A DNA stretch of 64,000 nt from an uncultured Granulosicoccaceae bacterium (GTDB lineage Bacteria; Pseudomonadota; Gammaproteobacteria; CALCKW01), in the NCBI GenBank assembly GCA_937965695.1, contig CALCKW010000018.1:62001-126000 (forward strand), given 5' to 3'. The notes beneath the pieces were generated by a model, which did no database searches, was not told the origin of the DNA, and saw only the letters and a list, made by a program, of their open reading frames with translations. The translations under genes were made by a program, and so were the position numbers. Positions 1 through 8,770 of the stretch are shown piece by piece. The stretch's first letter is position 1, and every line of letters starts with the position of its first letter.

Positions 1-1092
1 ATAGAAATCTACATTTTTAAATTCTATTTTACCGGATGACACTTCGAGCTCTACTGCACCTTCAGCATCCACTACCTCAGGCTTTCGTTGTAATAACTCT
101 ACAATTCGATCCATGTTTATCAACGAATAGCGCATAGCGCGATAGACAACACCCAGAAAGTTGAGCGGTATAAACAACTGCAGTAACAAGGCATTCAACA
201 TCACTAAATCACCCAATGTGAGGTTTTCAGCCGCGACGTCTGTTGCAGCCAACCCCATCATCACAGTAACTCCCAATGCCACTAGCATGGCTTGGCAAAG
301 GTTCAGAATTGACATTGAGAATACTGATTTTTGTGCTGCATCTGCCCACTGAGTGAGCAGACCGTTGTAAGCATCGCTCTCGCGTCGCTCATTGTTGAAA
401 TACTTGACCGTTTCATAATTAATAAGACTATCAACAGCACGGCCATTCGCTTCAGAATCCAGCTTGTTCATCTGTACCCGATACTGAGCGCGCCAATTCA
501 TAAAACGCACAGTAAATGCAATATACAACCCCACCGCAATAAGCGTAACGAGTGCGTATTGCGGGGGATAGTTGAAGAGCAATATTCCAATCACCATCGC
601 TAGTTCAAGAACAATAGGCGCAATACTGAATACTGCATAGTTGAGTAGCTCGCTTAAGCTAGCTGTACCACGCTCAAGATCGCGTGTGATGGCACCCGTG
701 TTGCGCTCTAAGTGAAAACGAAGGTTTTGACGATGTAAGTGATCGAGCACATCAACCGATAATTTGTGCATTGCTTTAAAACGCACTCGCGAAAAGAGGA
801 TGTCGCGCAGCTCATTAAACAGACTGGTTGCCATTCGCAACCCACCGTAGGCAGCCACTAGTGCCAGCGGAACTAACAGCTCTGATCTGGCTGCACTTCC
901 AAAATGATCGACGATGCCTTTGAGTGAAAAAGGCACCAACACCGTGGCGACCTTACTGACGATGAGGCAAACGATTGCAAAAGCTATGCGACCACGATAA
1001 GGCCAGAGGTAGTCCGTCAGTTGGCCAAAGTTGGCCCAGGCTCGACCCTCAGCACCGTTTGAAGGTATTTCACCGTCGCCCCTTTGTCGCAT
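1..1092 (-). CDS. ATM1-like ABC exporter, N-terminal part (runs off left edge)
   Basis: About 364 codons are visible, starting at the ATG whose last base is 1092; an in-frame stop lies just upstream. The protein is the membrane half of a type I ABC exporter. Residues about 20-330 form the six-helix transmembrane domain, and the nucleotide-binding domain is just beginning (IEFKNVDFY) where the window ends. The segment NYETVKYFNNE and the preceding DSEANGRAVDSL are typical of the ATM1/ABCB7/HMT1 subfamily, which exports glutathione-type sulfur or metal conjugates from the cytoplasm. The Walker and signature motifs lie outside the window, so ATPase competence cannot be judged. Family assignment is firm; the substrate is inference. 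Confidence 0.85.
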   Translation of the reverse strand, partial: MRQRGDGEIPSNGAEGRAWANFGQLTDYLWPYRGRIAFAIVCLIVSKVATVLVPFSLKGIVDHFGSAARSELLVPLALVAAYGGLRMATSLFNELRDILFSRVRFKAMHKLSVDVLDHLHRQNLRFHLERNTGAITRDLERGTASLSELLNYAVFSIAPIVLELAMVIGILLFNYPPQYALVTLIAVGLYIAFTVRFMNWRAQYRVQMNKLDSEANGRAVDSLINYETVKYFNNERRESDAYNGLLTQWADAAQKSVFSMSILNLCQAMLVALGVTVMMGLAATDVAAENLTLGDLVMLNALLLQLFIPLNFLGVVYRAMRYSLINMDRIVELLQRKPEVVDAEGAVELEVSSGKIEFKNVDFY

Positions 1093-1188
1093 TGATTATC
1101 GTCCTGAGCAAAGGTAATCAACATGGGGGTGCAGAGGGTAAATTACAAGCGCTGATAGAACAAATAACGCGAAATAATTACCTCTAGC

Positions 1189-1518
1189 TTATTGATAGTC
1201 GACAGCGATACTGCAGGCTATCTCGAACGGCATCGAGGTGTCCTTGTTTTCGAGGCACGCGCGAATTACCTCACCATTTGCGTTTAACGGTTGCGCCCTC
1301 TCATCCATCATTTGCACGCTTAAATCAACAAACTGCCCTTCTACCAGCTCTAGATCGCAACAAAAGGCGATGCCATTGGAACTCAGGTTTCGTACCTTTC
1401 CTTTTCCGCTGGTTCCATCGGATAACAAGATACGGACCTCACAATCAATCACCATACGATAGAAATCACGTCGTTCAGAATAACTGGCCAGTGGGTCGTG
1501 CAAAAGTGAAAAAGACAT
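1189..1518 (-). CDS. PilZ domain protein, putative c-di-GMP receptor
   Basis: A 109-residue stand-alone PilZ domain. The arginine motif at the N-terminal end (RRDFYRM, about residues 16-22) and the downstream NLSSNG motif (about 44-49) are the two c-di-GMP contact elements of the family, and both are intact. The rest is the expected beta-barrel pattern. Such small PilZ proteins bind c-di-GMP and alter motility, exopolysaccharide production or transcription through partner proteins. It is divergent from a MotY-like gene, with about 154 bases between the likely starts, which makes a motility link attractive but unproven. The partner is unknown. Confidence 0.85.
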   Translation of the reverse strand: MSFSLLHDPLASYSERRDFYRMVIDCEVRILLSDGTSGKGKVRNLSSNGIAFCCDLELVEGQFVDLSVQMMDERAQPLNANGEVIRACLENKDTSMPFEIACSIAVDYQ

Positions 1519-1672
1519 GCTGGTGCTCTCGATTATGTGTCATCAAATACTATTCACCACCAAATGGCAGCTACTTTGTAAAGATTGCGAGCAAAACCCA
1601 CGCCGTCGGCAGGCAGTTTGCAATGTAATTTTATTGCCGATGGAACGAGCAAACGGGTGTATCCAGAAAAAC

Positions 1673-2689
1673 ATGAATGTTAAGTATAAATCGAAATGCA
1701 GAGAACTCTTGCTTGTCTGGATGACGGCGTGTGTCAGCGAACTTGCGTTTGCTGCCAAAAAGCTCGGTGCTGATCCCTTTAGCACGAACTGGGATCTCAA
1801 CCGAGAGCAATACCGCTGCACCTTGGGTCAGGTTGTACCCCACTTTGGCCAAGTGCTTTTTAGCCGTTCACCCGACAGTAACCTGCGTTTAGAGATCATC
1901 GCAACTTCACCTTTAAAGCGTGGCCAAAAAAACAAGCTTAAAGCCCGACCACCAAGCTGGCGTGCTGATATAAGCGGTTTCATGATCAGTGAAACGAGTA
2001 AGATTGGCAGCGAGGCTACACAGTCTGTTTTTAACCAAAGCGATAGCCAAAAAGCGTATAAAGCACTCGGTGATGGATTTTCTCTTCAGCTATCGCTGCT
2101 GCACGGTACACCACCAGAGCCCCTAGAAATTTCTATCGAAGGGCTTGGTTTCAATACCATGTTGAAAGACTTCAGTACTTGCCAAGACGAGACAAAACAA
2201 TTACAGATCGCAGACAATGCGCGCATAGAGATGGAAAAAAAAGCGGCTGATGAGCTGGCCCGCAGTATGGCAAAGCTGGATGCCAATTCTCCTAAAACCG
2301 CGGCTTTGACCGATGGTGTGCCGGCAGCTAGTGGCAGCCCAATGCGGCAAAAATTGGAAAACCTCTACGATTACTTTCGTGTGCCTTTCAACGAAGGAGA
2401 CACCGAGCTATCTCAAGAGAGCAGCGCTATCTTAGACCAGCTGCTACGCCGCTGGGAGCTACGCGGTATGCCTGAGGCTGTTGCTCTGCACGGCCACGCC
2501 GATGACGCTGAAAGCACGGGTAGTTACATCAACTCAGACTTACGTGCACAATCGGTGGCACGCTATCTAGTGTCTAAGATGCCGGAGTTGCAACTTCGAA
2601 TCGAAGCACATGGAGACACCTTAACACTAGATAAAGTTTCATCACAGAGAGTGGATGTCGTGCCAAGCGATCTGCCTAACTGGGAATAA
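1673..2689 (+). CDS. MotY-like flagellar motor / OmpA C-terminal domain protein
   Basis: The reading frame is open from 1517, but the likely start is the ATG at 1673, which gives a lysine-rich n-region, a hydrophobic stretch and a signal-peptide-like AFA-AK cleavage area. The mature N-terminal half matches the MotY T-ring domain layout: a Trp near the start, CTLGQVVPHFG, a PPSW motif and a closing Cys (FSTCQDE). The C-terminal part (about residues 225-335) is OmpA/MotB-like peptidoglycan-binding sequence with HGHAD and a degenerate SQRVDV in place of the usual NRRV. MotY anchors stators of sodium-driven flagellar motors in the periplasm. No other flagellar gene is nearby, so MotY is a family call. 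Confidence 0.65.
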   Translation: MNVKYKSKCRELLLVWMTACVSELAFAAKKLGADPFSTNWDLNREQYRCTLGQVVPHFGQVLFSRSPDSNLRLEIIATSPLKRGQKNKLKARPPSWRADISGFMISETSKIGSEATQSVFNQSDSQKAYKALGDGFSLQLSLLHGTPPEPLEISIEGLGFNTMLKDFSTCQDETKQLQIADNARIEMEKKAADELARSMAKLDANSPKTAALTDGVPAASGSPMRQKLENLYDYFRVPFNEGDTELSQESSAILDQLLRRWELRGMPEAVALHGHADDAESTGSYINSDLRAQSVARYLVSKMPELQLRIEAHGDTLTLDKVSSQRVDVVPSDLPNWE

Positions 2690-2698
2690 ATTCAGAAA

Positions 2699-3691
2699 TC
2701 ACTCACGACGGATTGATTTTAACGCCGTATCCAACACGTCGATTCCAGCGCCTTTTTTATACGCATTTTCGCTGAGGTGACGTCTAAAAGATCGTGCACC
2801 CGGCATGCCATTAAACATACCCAGCATATGACGGGTCATGTACATCAAGCTCACCCCTTGAGATAGGTTTTTCTGAACATACTCTCGCCACTGTTCAATA
2901 ACTTCCCAGCGATCGGGGTCGGTTTCCGCGCCAAAAAACAAACGGTCAACCGACGACAACATCCACGGTCCCTGATAAGCAGCACGGCCGACCATAACGC
3001 CGTCCAATGCAGGCAAGTGCTCAGCAGCGAGCTCCCAGGTGGTAATTCCGCCATTGATTGCAATATGTAGATCGGGAAGCTCTGATTTTAATTGATGGAC
3101 AAACTCATAACGCAAGGGAGGCACATCTCGATTCTGTGCTGGACTCAGCCCATCCAGCCACGCTTTACGCGCATGCACCACAAAACGTTCACACCCACCA
3201 TCGCTGACAATGCCAACAAAATCTCTCAGTGGCTCGTAGGCGTCGTCGCGATCTATCCCGATTCGACATTTCACAGTTACAGGGATCGATACGGCATCAC
3301 GCATTGCTTTTACACAATCAGCTACTGTCTGAGGTTCGGCCATTAAACACGCACCAAAGCGACCTTTTTGTACACGATCAGAGGGACACCCTACATTGAT
3401 ATTAACCTCGTCATAGCCCCACTGCTCGGCTATGCGCGCACAAATCGCCATATCTTTGGTATCGCTTCCTCCCAACTGCAACACCAGGGGGTGCTCTGCG
3501 GCCTTAAAATCCAGATGCCTCGCAGGATCTCCGTGTAACAACGCTCCGGTCGTGACCATCTCGCTCCACAACTGCACACGCTTGCTGATCAATCGGGCGA
3601 GATTACGATAGTGTGTATCCGTCCAATTGAGCATGGGAGCGACAGAAATGACAGGATCTGCGGCTTTTATTTTTTGGTCTAAAGCATTCAC
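2699..3691 (-). CDS. dusA: tRNA-dihydrouridine(20/20a) synthase DusA
   Basis: A 330-residue FMN-dependent TIM-barrel enzyme that reduces uridine to dihydrouridine in the tRNA D-loop. The N-terminal SVAPMLNWTD is the family's FMN-binding start. NVGCPSDRVQKGRFGACLM holds the catalytic cysteine in the ACLM part. AINGGI and the GVMVGRAAY phosphate-binding segment are present. Length and motif order fit DusA rather than DusB or DusC. The start used is a GTG at 3691 with no clear Shine-Dalgarno; no ATG in a better place keeps the first beta strand. It ends 10 bases from the convergent MotY-like gene. Confidence 0.95.
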   Translation of the reverse strand: MNALDQKIKAADPVISVAPMLNWTDTHYRNLARLISKRVQLWSEMVTTGALLHGDPARHLDFKAAEHPLVLQLGGSDTKDMAICARIAEQWGYDEVNINVGCPSDRVQKGRFGACLMAEPQTVADCVKAMRDAVSIPVTVKCRIGIDRDDAYEPLRDFVGIVSDGGCERFVVHARKAWLDGLSPAQNRDVPPLRYEFVHQLKSELPDLHIAINGGITTWELAAEHLPALDGVMVGRAAYQGPWMLSSVDRLFFGAETDPDRWEVIEQWREYVQKNLSQGVSLMYMTRHMLGMFNGMPGARSFRRHLSENAYKKGAGIDVLDTALKSIRRE

Positions 3692-3794
3692 TGAAGGTTT
3701 GGACTCTATCTGACAAGAATAACGCGGACTCGAAAGATACAGGAGATCGCAACGGGTTCAAACCCTGCAGGGGTTTGGTGCTAAACAATCGCTA

Positions 3795-5003
3795 TCATGC
3801 CGTTATAGCTTTCCTGCGCAATCCCCACATTGACCAGATACCAAATACAGGACCAAGTGCCAACAGAGCCATTAACACCGGCCAGCCAAGGCTAGCTGCC
3901 AGAGCGGGTGCCCATTGCACTGTGAGGATCGTCATGGAAAAACCTATCGCCAGCTGAAAAGCCATCAACGTGCCAGCAAACTCTGGCGGTGCATAGTCTG
4001 CAACCAGTGCAGAAAACTGTGCAGAATCAGCAATAACGGCCATGCCCCAAACAATAGCAATCAGTGCAACCAGCCAAACAGGCCCACCGAAGCTGAAAGC
4101 AAATGCCAGTGCGCAAAGCCCGCTGATGATCAGAGATGCTATCGCTAGCTCAGCCTTGCCGTGTTTGTCGGCTTGCAGACCGACCCAAACACAGCTCAGC
4201 GCACCAGCAGCTACTGCGATAAAAGTGATCAGCTTTGACAATGACAAAGCGCTAGGTTCTTCCAACTGCATTAAAAAACTCTGGTGTAATGCCGTACCCA
4301 ACCATGCCCAATAGATAAAAAGCTCCCACATGTGGCCTAAGTATCCGCCGTAAGCGCGTCGAATCCGTACATCAGACCAGGCCAACCACAAAGCTCTAGG
4401 CTGGAACTTGGGCGCCTTTGCATGGAAAGGTCCCAATTGCGTCAACAAAACAAGGGCAGCTGAGATCAGCGCCAAGATAGACGCAACCACAACCGTGAGT
4501 CGCCAATCAGCGCCACCCAACCAAGCAAGTAAATGCGGTGCAGCTGTCCCCAAGGTTAATCCGCCGACAAAAAGACCGACCAGAAATCCTCGATCATGCT
4601 GGCCCCAGCCGCTGGCGATTTTCATCCCGACGGGGTAAACGCCCGCCAAAGCAACCCCTGTTATAGCTCTTAAAATGACCGCTTCTGTCCCACCGATGGG
4701 AACCCAGAGCAGGCAAAGATTAGCAACACCAGCCGCCAATGCAGATGCTGCAAACACCTGTCTGGGGTCGAGTCGGTCGGCAATGCCACTGATTGCAACT
4801 ATCAACGCACCAACCACAAAGCCGCCCTGCACTGCCGAACTCAACGCTGCTTTAGCTGACTCGCTCAACGCAGCCTCCGCGCTCATTTCAGCGAGAACGG
4901 CAGCCGAGACAAACCACAAGCTCATGGCCAGCACTTCCGCACTGACTAACAAAAAAAGTACGCGTGATTTGTTGGGAACGATCGACGGGGTTTTTATGTT
5001 CAT
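3795..5003 (-). CDS. MFS transporter
   Basis: A 402-residue major facilitator protein with about twelve hydrophobic segments and a central hydrophilic loop near residues 190-215. The loop after the second helix reads GIADRLDPRQV, a variant of the MFS A-motif, and LGGADWRLTVV precedes the sixth helix. The overall pattern resembles the CynX/NimT group of small-anion or amino-acid-like transporters, but no substrate can be assigned. It stands alone, convergent with nothing and divergent from the DUF72 gene with a 122-base gap. The ATG start at 5003 leaves a short polar N-terminus before the first helix. Confidence 0.85.
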   Translation of the reverse strand: MNIKTPSIVPNKSRVLFLLVSAEVLAMSLWFVSAAVLAEMSAEAALSESAKAALSSAVQGGFVVGALIVAISGIADRLDPRQVFAASALAAGVANLCLLWVPIGGTEAVILRAITGVALAGVYPVGMKIASGWGQHDRGFLVGLFVGGLTLGTAAPHLLAWLGGADWRLTVVVASILALISAALVLLTQLGPFHAKAPKFQPRALWLAWSDVRIRRAYGGYLGHMWELFIYWAWLGTALHQSFLMQLEEPSALSLSKLITFIAVAAGALSCVWVGLQADKHGKAELAIASLIISGLCALAFAFSFGGPVWLVALIAIVWGMAVIADSAQFSALVADYAPPEFAGTLMAFQLAIGFSMTILTVQWAPALAASLGWPVLMALLALGPVFGIWSMWGLRRKAITA

Positions 5004-5125
5004 GGATTCTTTTTTCGTTGGATAATCTATAGATTATCTGCCTGCGCCGGTGTCGACAATAAGGGATGCTCGCACACATGCAGCTCAGCGCTGTACCTCC
5101 CATTTAGCAATACCCATAATAGGAC

Positions 5126-5974
5126 ATGGATACACGATGTTACATCGGTCTGCCGCAGTGGCAGCACCCTCTTTGGCATGCCGATCGCCCAAATGGCCTG
5201 ACTGCATTGCGCCGATACGCTACACATTTTGGCAGCGTTGAGGGCAATACCAGTTTCTATGGCGCTCCAAAAAAGGAAACCTTAGAGCGATGGCTAGAAA
5301 ACACACCTGACGAATTTCGTTTTTGTTTCAAAGTTCCACGGACAATTAGTCATAACGTGCCGTTACACCAACGGGGTGATGAGTTACTCGCTTTTCTAGA
5401 CAGTTTAGCGTTTGCGAAACCGAGACTGGGGATCATTTGGCTGCAACTGAGTGACAAGTTGGGACCTGAGTCTCTGCCTGCCCTTCAGATGCTGTTCGAT
5501 AACCTTCCGGATGGATTCAACTTCGGTTTGGAGGTTAGGCACAAAGCTTTTTTTGACAAAGGAAACGCCGAGCGATCTCTTAACGCGCTCTTGATAAAAC
5601 ACCAAGTCAATCGAGTGATGTTTGATACAAGACTATTATTTGCCAATAGAGCCCGAGACCTTGAAACCTTAGAGGCTCAGCGCAAAAAACCTCACGTACC
5701 GTTACATGTTATTGCCACAGGTCAATATCCAATGGTGCGCTTTATAAGCCCAATGGACACGCAGCTCGCAGATCATGCTTTGAAGCAGTGGGCGGCGAAA
5801 GTCAGTGCGTGGATAGCCGAGGGTAAACATCCAATGGTGTTTTTCCACACCCCAAATAACGATACCTCCCCTCATCTAGCAGGGCAATTCCAATCGCTTT
5901 TGGTTCAAGAGTTAAAAGATTATCAGCCGGCAATTCCGTGGCCCAAAGTCGCGTCACAAAACTGTTTGTTTTAA
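5126..5974 (+). CDS. DUF72 (YecE-like) TIM-barrel protein
   Basis: A 282-residue DUF72 protein. The N-terminal YIGLPQWQHPLW is the family's opening motif (commonly GTSGW...W), followed by the highly conserved EGNTSFYG and FRFCFKVPR. FFHTPNNDTSPHLA near the C-terminus is also diagnostic. DUF72 proteins have a TIM-barrel fold related to xylose-isomerase-type enzymes; their reaction is not established, and some are linked to Fe-S or nucleic-acid metabolism. The last four bases overlap the end of the convergent TauE-type gene. Confidence 0.9.
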   Translation: MDTRCYIGLPQWQHPLWHADRPNGLTALRRYATHFGSVEGNTSFYGAPKKETLERWLENTPDEFRFCFKVPRTISHNVPLHQRGDELLAFLDSLAFAKPRLGIIWLQLSDKLGPESLPALQMLFDNLPDGFNFGLEVRHKAFFDKGNAERSLNALLIKHQVNRVMFDTRLLFANRARDLETLEAQRKKPHVPLHVIATGQYPMVRFISPMDTQLADHALKQWAAKVSAWIAEGKHPMVFFHTPNNDTSPHLAGQFQSLLVQELKDYQPAIPWPKVASQNCLF

Positions 5975-6729
5975 AAAAACCAGCTCCATATCACACGAAC
6001 CAACCCCGCTAAAGCAAGCGCAAATAAACCTAGAACCGCGCACCTTCTCAGCATTGCTTCATCAACGCGATCAAATATAGCGCTTCCCACCGCGACGCCC
6101 AGAATCATGGGGATCATTGAGAACAACGCTGTGTAGACAATACTCAGATTGTATACGTCGGCGAAGAGTGCACAGATGATAAACAGGGTCTCGATTCCGA
6201 CGAAAACCATCACCATTGTCGCGCGTGCCTGCGCCAAACTTATCGAAGTACTGTTGAGATAAACGGCGATAGGCATGCCGCCAATTCCAGCCACACCATT
6301 ACAGAGACCGGCGATTAGACCCACGCCAAATAAATGCTTGCTGCCTAACTCGCCTTTAAACCGGAAGCCACTCAGCATGACGCTGGCTAGGATCAAGATA
6401 AATAAAGCGACGACTGCCCGCAGCAGATCATCTGGTGCAATTGCTAGCGCATACACCCCGATAGGTGTTGCGATGAGCAATGCCAGTAAAATGCGGTTGT
6501 GCGCTCGCCAATGCACCGAAGACAACGCGCTTGGCAGCATTTGTATACTCGCCGCAATTTCTAGCAGCACAACCATTGGCACCAATAGCGCAGGTGAAAG
6601 AAACAAAGCCCCTGCAGCCACGACTAATGCCGAAAAACCAAATCCAATGGCACCTCGGACAACACCTGCGGTAAAGACAATCACCGCTAGGGCAATTAGC
6701 TCTATTAAACTGCCACTGATCAATTGCAA
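5971..6729 (-). CDS. TauE/SafE family membrane permease
   Basis: A 252-residue protein with about eight hydrophobic helices arranged as two repeats. Each repeat starts with a glycine-rich turn: GVVRGAIGFGFSAL near residue 23 and GLCNGVAGIGGMP near residue 140. This is the signature of the TauE/SafE/TSUP family, exporters or importers of sulfite, sulfonates, sulfoacetate and other small organosulfur anions. The substrate here is unknown. It is convergent with the DUF72 gene and divergent from the PLD-like gene. Confidence 0.88.
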   Translation of the reverse strand: MQLISGSLIELIALAVIVFTAGVVRGAIGFGFSALVVAAGALFLSPALLVPMVVLLEIAASIQMLPSALSSVHWRAHNRILLALLIATPIGVYALAIAPDDLLRAVVALFILILASVMLSGFRFKGELGSKHLFGVGLIAGLCNGVAGIGGMPIAVYLNSTSISLAQARATMVMVFVGIETLFIICALFADVYNLSIVYTALFSMIPMILGVAVGSAIFDRVDEAMLRRCAVLGLFALALAGLVRVIWSWFF

Positions 6730-6808
6730 TTAAAGAAGCTCCTGTAAATCGATAACACAGCATAAGTTAGAAATGATTATGATGTGCCGACCAGACAAAG
6801 GTCTATTC

Positions 6809-7342
6809 ATGCACCAGTTACTGCTCAATCGCCACATCTACGACGAAGTGATGCAAAAACACTTACCAGAGGCAAAACGCTTCGTCTGGATAGTCACAGC
6901 GGATATAAAAGATTTGCACTTAGACGCTGGACACGGGTTCGAGCCTTTGCTCGGTGTATTGTCGCGGCTAATCGAACGCGGTGTTGGTGTGCGCTTGATT
7001 CACGCCAAGGAGCCCGGCCCTCGCTTTAGAGCGCACTTTGACGATTACCCTGCACTGCTTAACAGTGATCTTTTCGAACGCATTCTATGTCCAAGGGTAC
7101 ACACCAAAGCCATTGTGATCGACGGCAAGGGCGCTTTTGTTGGCAGCGCTAATCTCACCGGTGCTGGCCTTGGTGCTAAGCATCAGCACAGCCGCAATTT
7201 TGAAGCAGGTTTTTGGTTTGATGAGCCAAGACAACTGGCTGAGCTAATGGCGTGGATCGACTCTCTGTATCTCGGAGATCAATGCGCGAATTGCCGGAGA
7301 CGCGCCTATTGCCCAGACCCTATCGATGAAATGCACAAATGA
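6809..7342 (+). CDS. Phospholipase D-like (single HKD) nuclease-type protein
   Basis: The protein carries one complete PLD catalytic motif: HTKAIVID followed by GSANLTG (about residues 100-122), giving HxK(x4)D and the downstream GSxN. A single HKD copy is typical of Nuc/BfiL-like or bacterial PLD endonucleases that act as dimers. The C-terminus has a compact cysteine set, CANCRRRAYC, which could bind zinc. The frame is open from an ATG at 6773; the ATG at 6809 is preferred because an AAAGG Shine-Dalgarno lies seven bases before it, and it begins at the conserved LLLNRHIYDEV segment. No signal peptide is seen. Substrate (DNA, RNA or phospholipid) is not determinable. Confidence 0.8.
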   Translation: MHQLLLNRHIYDEVMQKHLPEAKRFVWIVTADIKDLHLDAGHGFEPLLGVLSRLIERGVGVRLIHAKEPGPRFRAHFDDYPALLNSDLFERILCPRVHTKAIVIDGKGAFVGSANLTGAGLGAKHQHSRNFEAGFWFDEPRQLAELMAWIDSLYLGDQCANCRRRAYCPDPIDEMHK

Positions 7343-7346
7343 GACA

Positions 7347-7925
7347 TCAATGGTGACTTTGTCGGACAGCGGCTTGTAGCTGTGGGTAAAACTCCAGAAA
7401 AAGCGCCGTATGCTCTTCTCGATTGTTCATGATTTGATCAATCGCTGGACTTAAGTCCACGGGGCGTTTCAACCGGCTAGTGATTCGCTTTAACCCTACT
7501 TGCATGACTTCTGGCTCTAACAGTCTGTGCAGCAAGTCACTGTCAATCAGATAACGCGTGAATCGCTGCATTCCCTCTGTCCAGTCACTTTGGTGGGCTT
7601 CTAGCGACGCATACATTTCATCGACATCTTTGCGCAGCTCGCCCCCAGCGAGCTCTCGCCAATGCAAGGCTAGTAAATGATCGTAATAGAGATCTAACAC
7701 CAAACCAGAATAGCGTCGATAGGGTCCACTCATGAGTTCTTTTGCGCGCCGTGTATTGGCGTGACTATCGGTAAAGCTGTCACACGTGCGGTGCCTGCGA
7801 ACACCCAGCTGTACCTGAGCATGTAATTCCTCTAGCACGAGTCCCTTGGCGAAGTCGCCGGCTATTTGGCCGATTTGCTCATAAGGATTGCCTTGAGCCA
7901 GATGTAGGTGCGCGAGAAAATGCAT
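7347..7925 (-). CDS. acpH: Acyl carrier protein phosphodiesterase (AcpH family)
   Basis: A 192-residue AcpH/DUF479 protein, the usual length. The start MHFLAHLHLA, the GDFAKG motif, the helical HRTCDSFTDSH segment and DLYYDHLLALHW are the family's metal-binding and core motifs of the HD-related fold. AcpH removes the 4'-phosphopantetheine group from holo-ACP in the cytoplasm. It ends four bases from the convergent PLD-like gene and is read in the same direction as the ClpP-like gene upstream, but a terminator separates them. Confidence 0.92.
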   Translation of the reverse strand: MHFLAHLHLAQGNPYEQIGQIAGDFAKGLVLEELHAQVQLGVRRHRTCDSFTDSHANTRRAKELMSGPYRRYSGLVLDLYYDHLLALHWRELAGGELRKDVDEMYASLEAHQSDWTEGMQRFTRYLIDSDLLHRLLEPEVMQVGLKRITSRLKRPVDLSPAIDQIMNNREEHTALFLEFYPQLQAAVRQSHH

Positions 7926-7959
7926 AGTGAAAAGAATACCGTGTCAGCTGACAAAAAAA

Positions 7960-7996
7960 CCAAAAAAAACCGGGCAGCTCACATAAGCGCCCGGTT
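7960..7996 (-). terminator. Rho-independent terminator after the ClpP-family gene
   Basis: The arms ACCGGGC (7969-7975) and GCCCGGT (7989-7995) are perfectly complementary. On the minus strand the hairpin is followed by a run of eight T residues, so it ends transcription of the ClpP-like gene. It lies between that gene and acpH. Confidence 0.9.
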
Positions 7997-8013
7997 CTCT
8001 GCCAGTTAGCCGT

Positions 8014-8586
8014 TTAGCTGAGTTCAGCTGAAGAACTGACGACACGGTCAACCAAACCGTAAGCAATCGCTTCTTCAGTGGTTAACCATTTGTCACGCTC
8101 GATATCTTCTCGCACTTGCTCGATCGCTGTACCTGTACGGTCAGAGATGATTTGCGCCAGGCGCTCACGCATTTTGATGATCTGCTCTGCTTGGATGGCA
8201 ATATCGGTGGCTTGACCACCTGCTCCACCAGATGGTTGGTGAATCAGGAAACGCGTGTTTGGCAGGCAAACACGGTCAGCTTTTTCAGCGGCCAAGAAAA
8301 TATGCGTTCCTGCACTGGCTACATAACCGGTGCCAATGACAACAACACGCGGCTTAATATAGCGAATCATGTCGTGGATGCTATCACCAGCTTCCACGTG
8401 GCCACCTTGGCTGTTGATAAAGAGCTGAATGTCGTCATCGGACTTGTCGGCCAAAGCTAACAGCTGCGCCATCACACCTTTTGCCATTTTTTGATTTATT
8501 TCTTCGCAAATCAAGACCTTGCGGCCCGCCATCAGCTGTTCACCGAGGCTCACCTGCTTGTCTTCTGATTTTTCTTCGTCTGCCAT
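8014..8586 (-). CDS. ClpP-family serine protease
   Basis: A 190-residue ClpP-family protein. The reading frame extends to 8637, but the ATG at 8586 has a GGAG Shine-Dalgarno five bases upstream and starts the homologous region (MADEEKSEDK). The triad is preserved: the nucleophile Ser in GYVASAGTHI, the His in RFLIHQPSGG, and the Asp in DIERDKWLT. LFINSQGGHVEAGDSIHDMI matches the oligomer core. Compared with the housekeeping ClpP the active-site context is ASAG instead of ASMG, and the N-terminus is acidic and lysine-rich. No tig, clpX or lon is adjacent, so this is probably a second ClpP-type protease; its unfoldase partner is unknown. Confidence 0.88.
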   Translation of the reverse strand: MADEEKSEDKQVSLGEQLMAGRKVLICEEINQKMAKGVMAQLLALADKSDDDIQLFINSQGGHVEAGDSIHDMIRYIKPRVVVIGTGYVASAGTHIFLAAEKADRVCLPNTRFLIHQPSGGAGGQATDIAIQAEQIIKMRERLAQIISDRTGTAIEQVREDIERDKWLTTEEAIAYGLVDRVVSSSAELS

Positions 8587-8770
8587 GGATACTCCGCGGG
8601 TATTAGATAAAGGGCACTTGTTAGCAATCACTGGCAAAGATCAGGCCCAGCTCACAGGAAGATTAGACCATTGGTGATGGATAGAACAGGTTGACAGAAA
8701 AAGCATTGCCTTTAATGCCAGAGATTTCCACTGTGCACCATGCATCGCACGCTAACAAAGACTAAATTCT

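Noticed and set aside
1517-1672. Upstream extension of the MotY-like protein
   Set aside because: It would overlap the divergent PilZ start and hide the signal peptide; ATG 1673 fits better.
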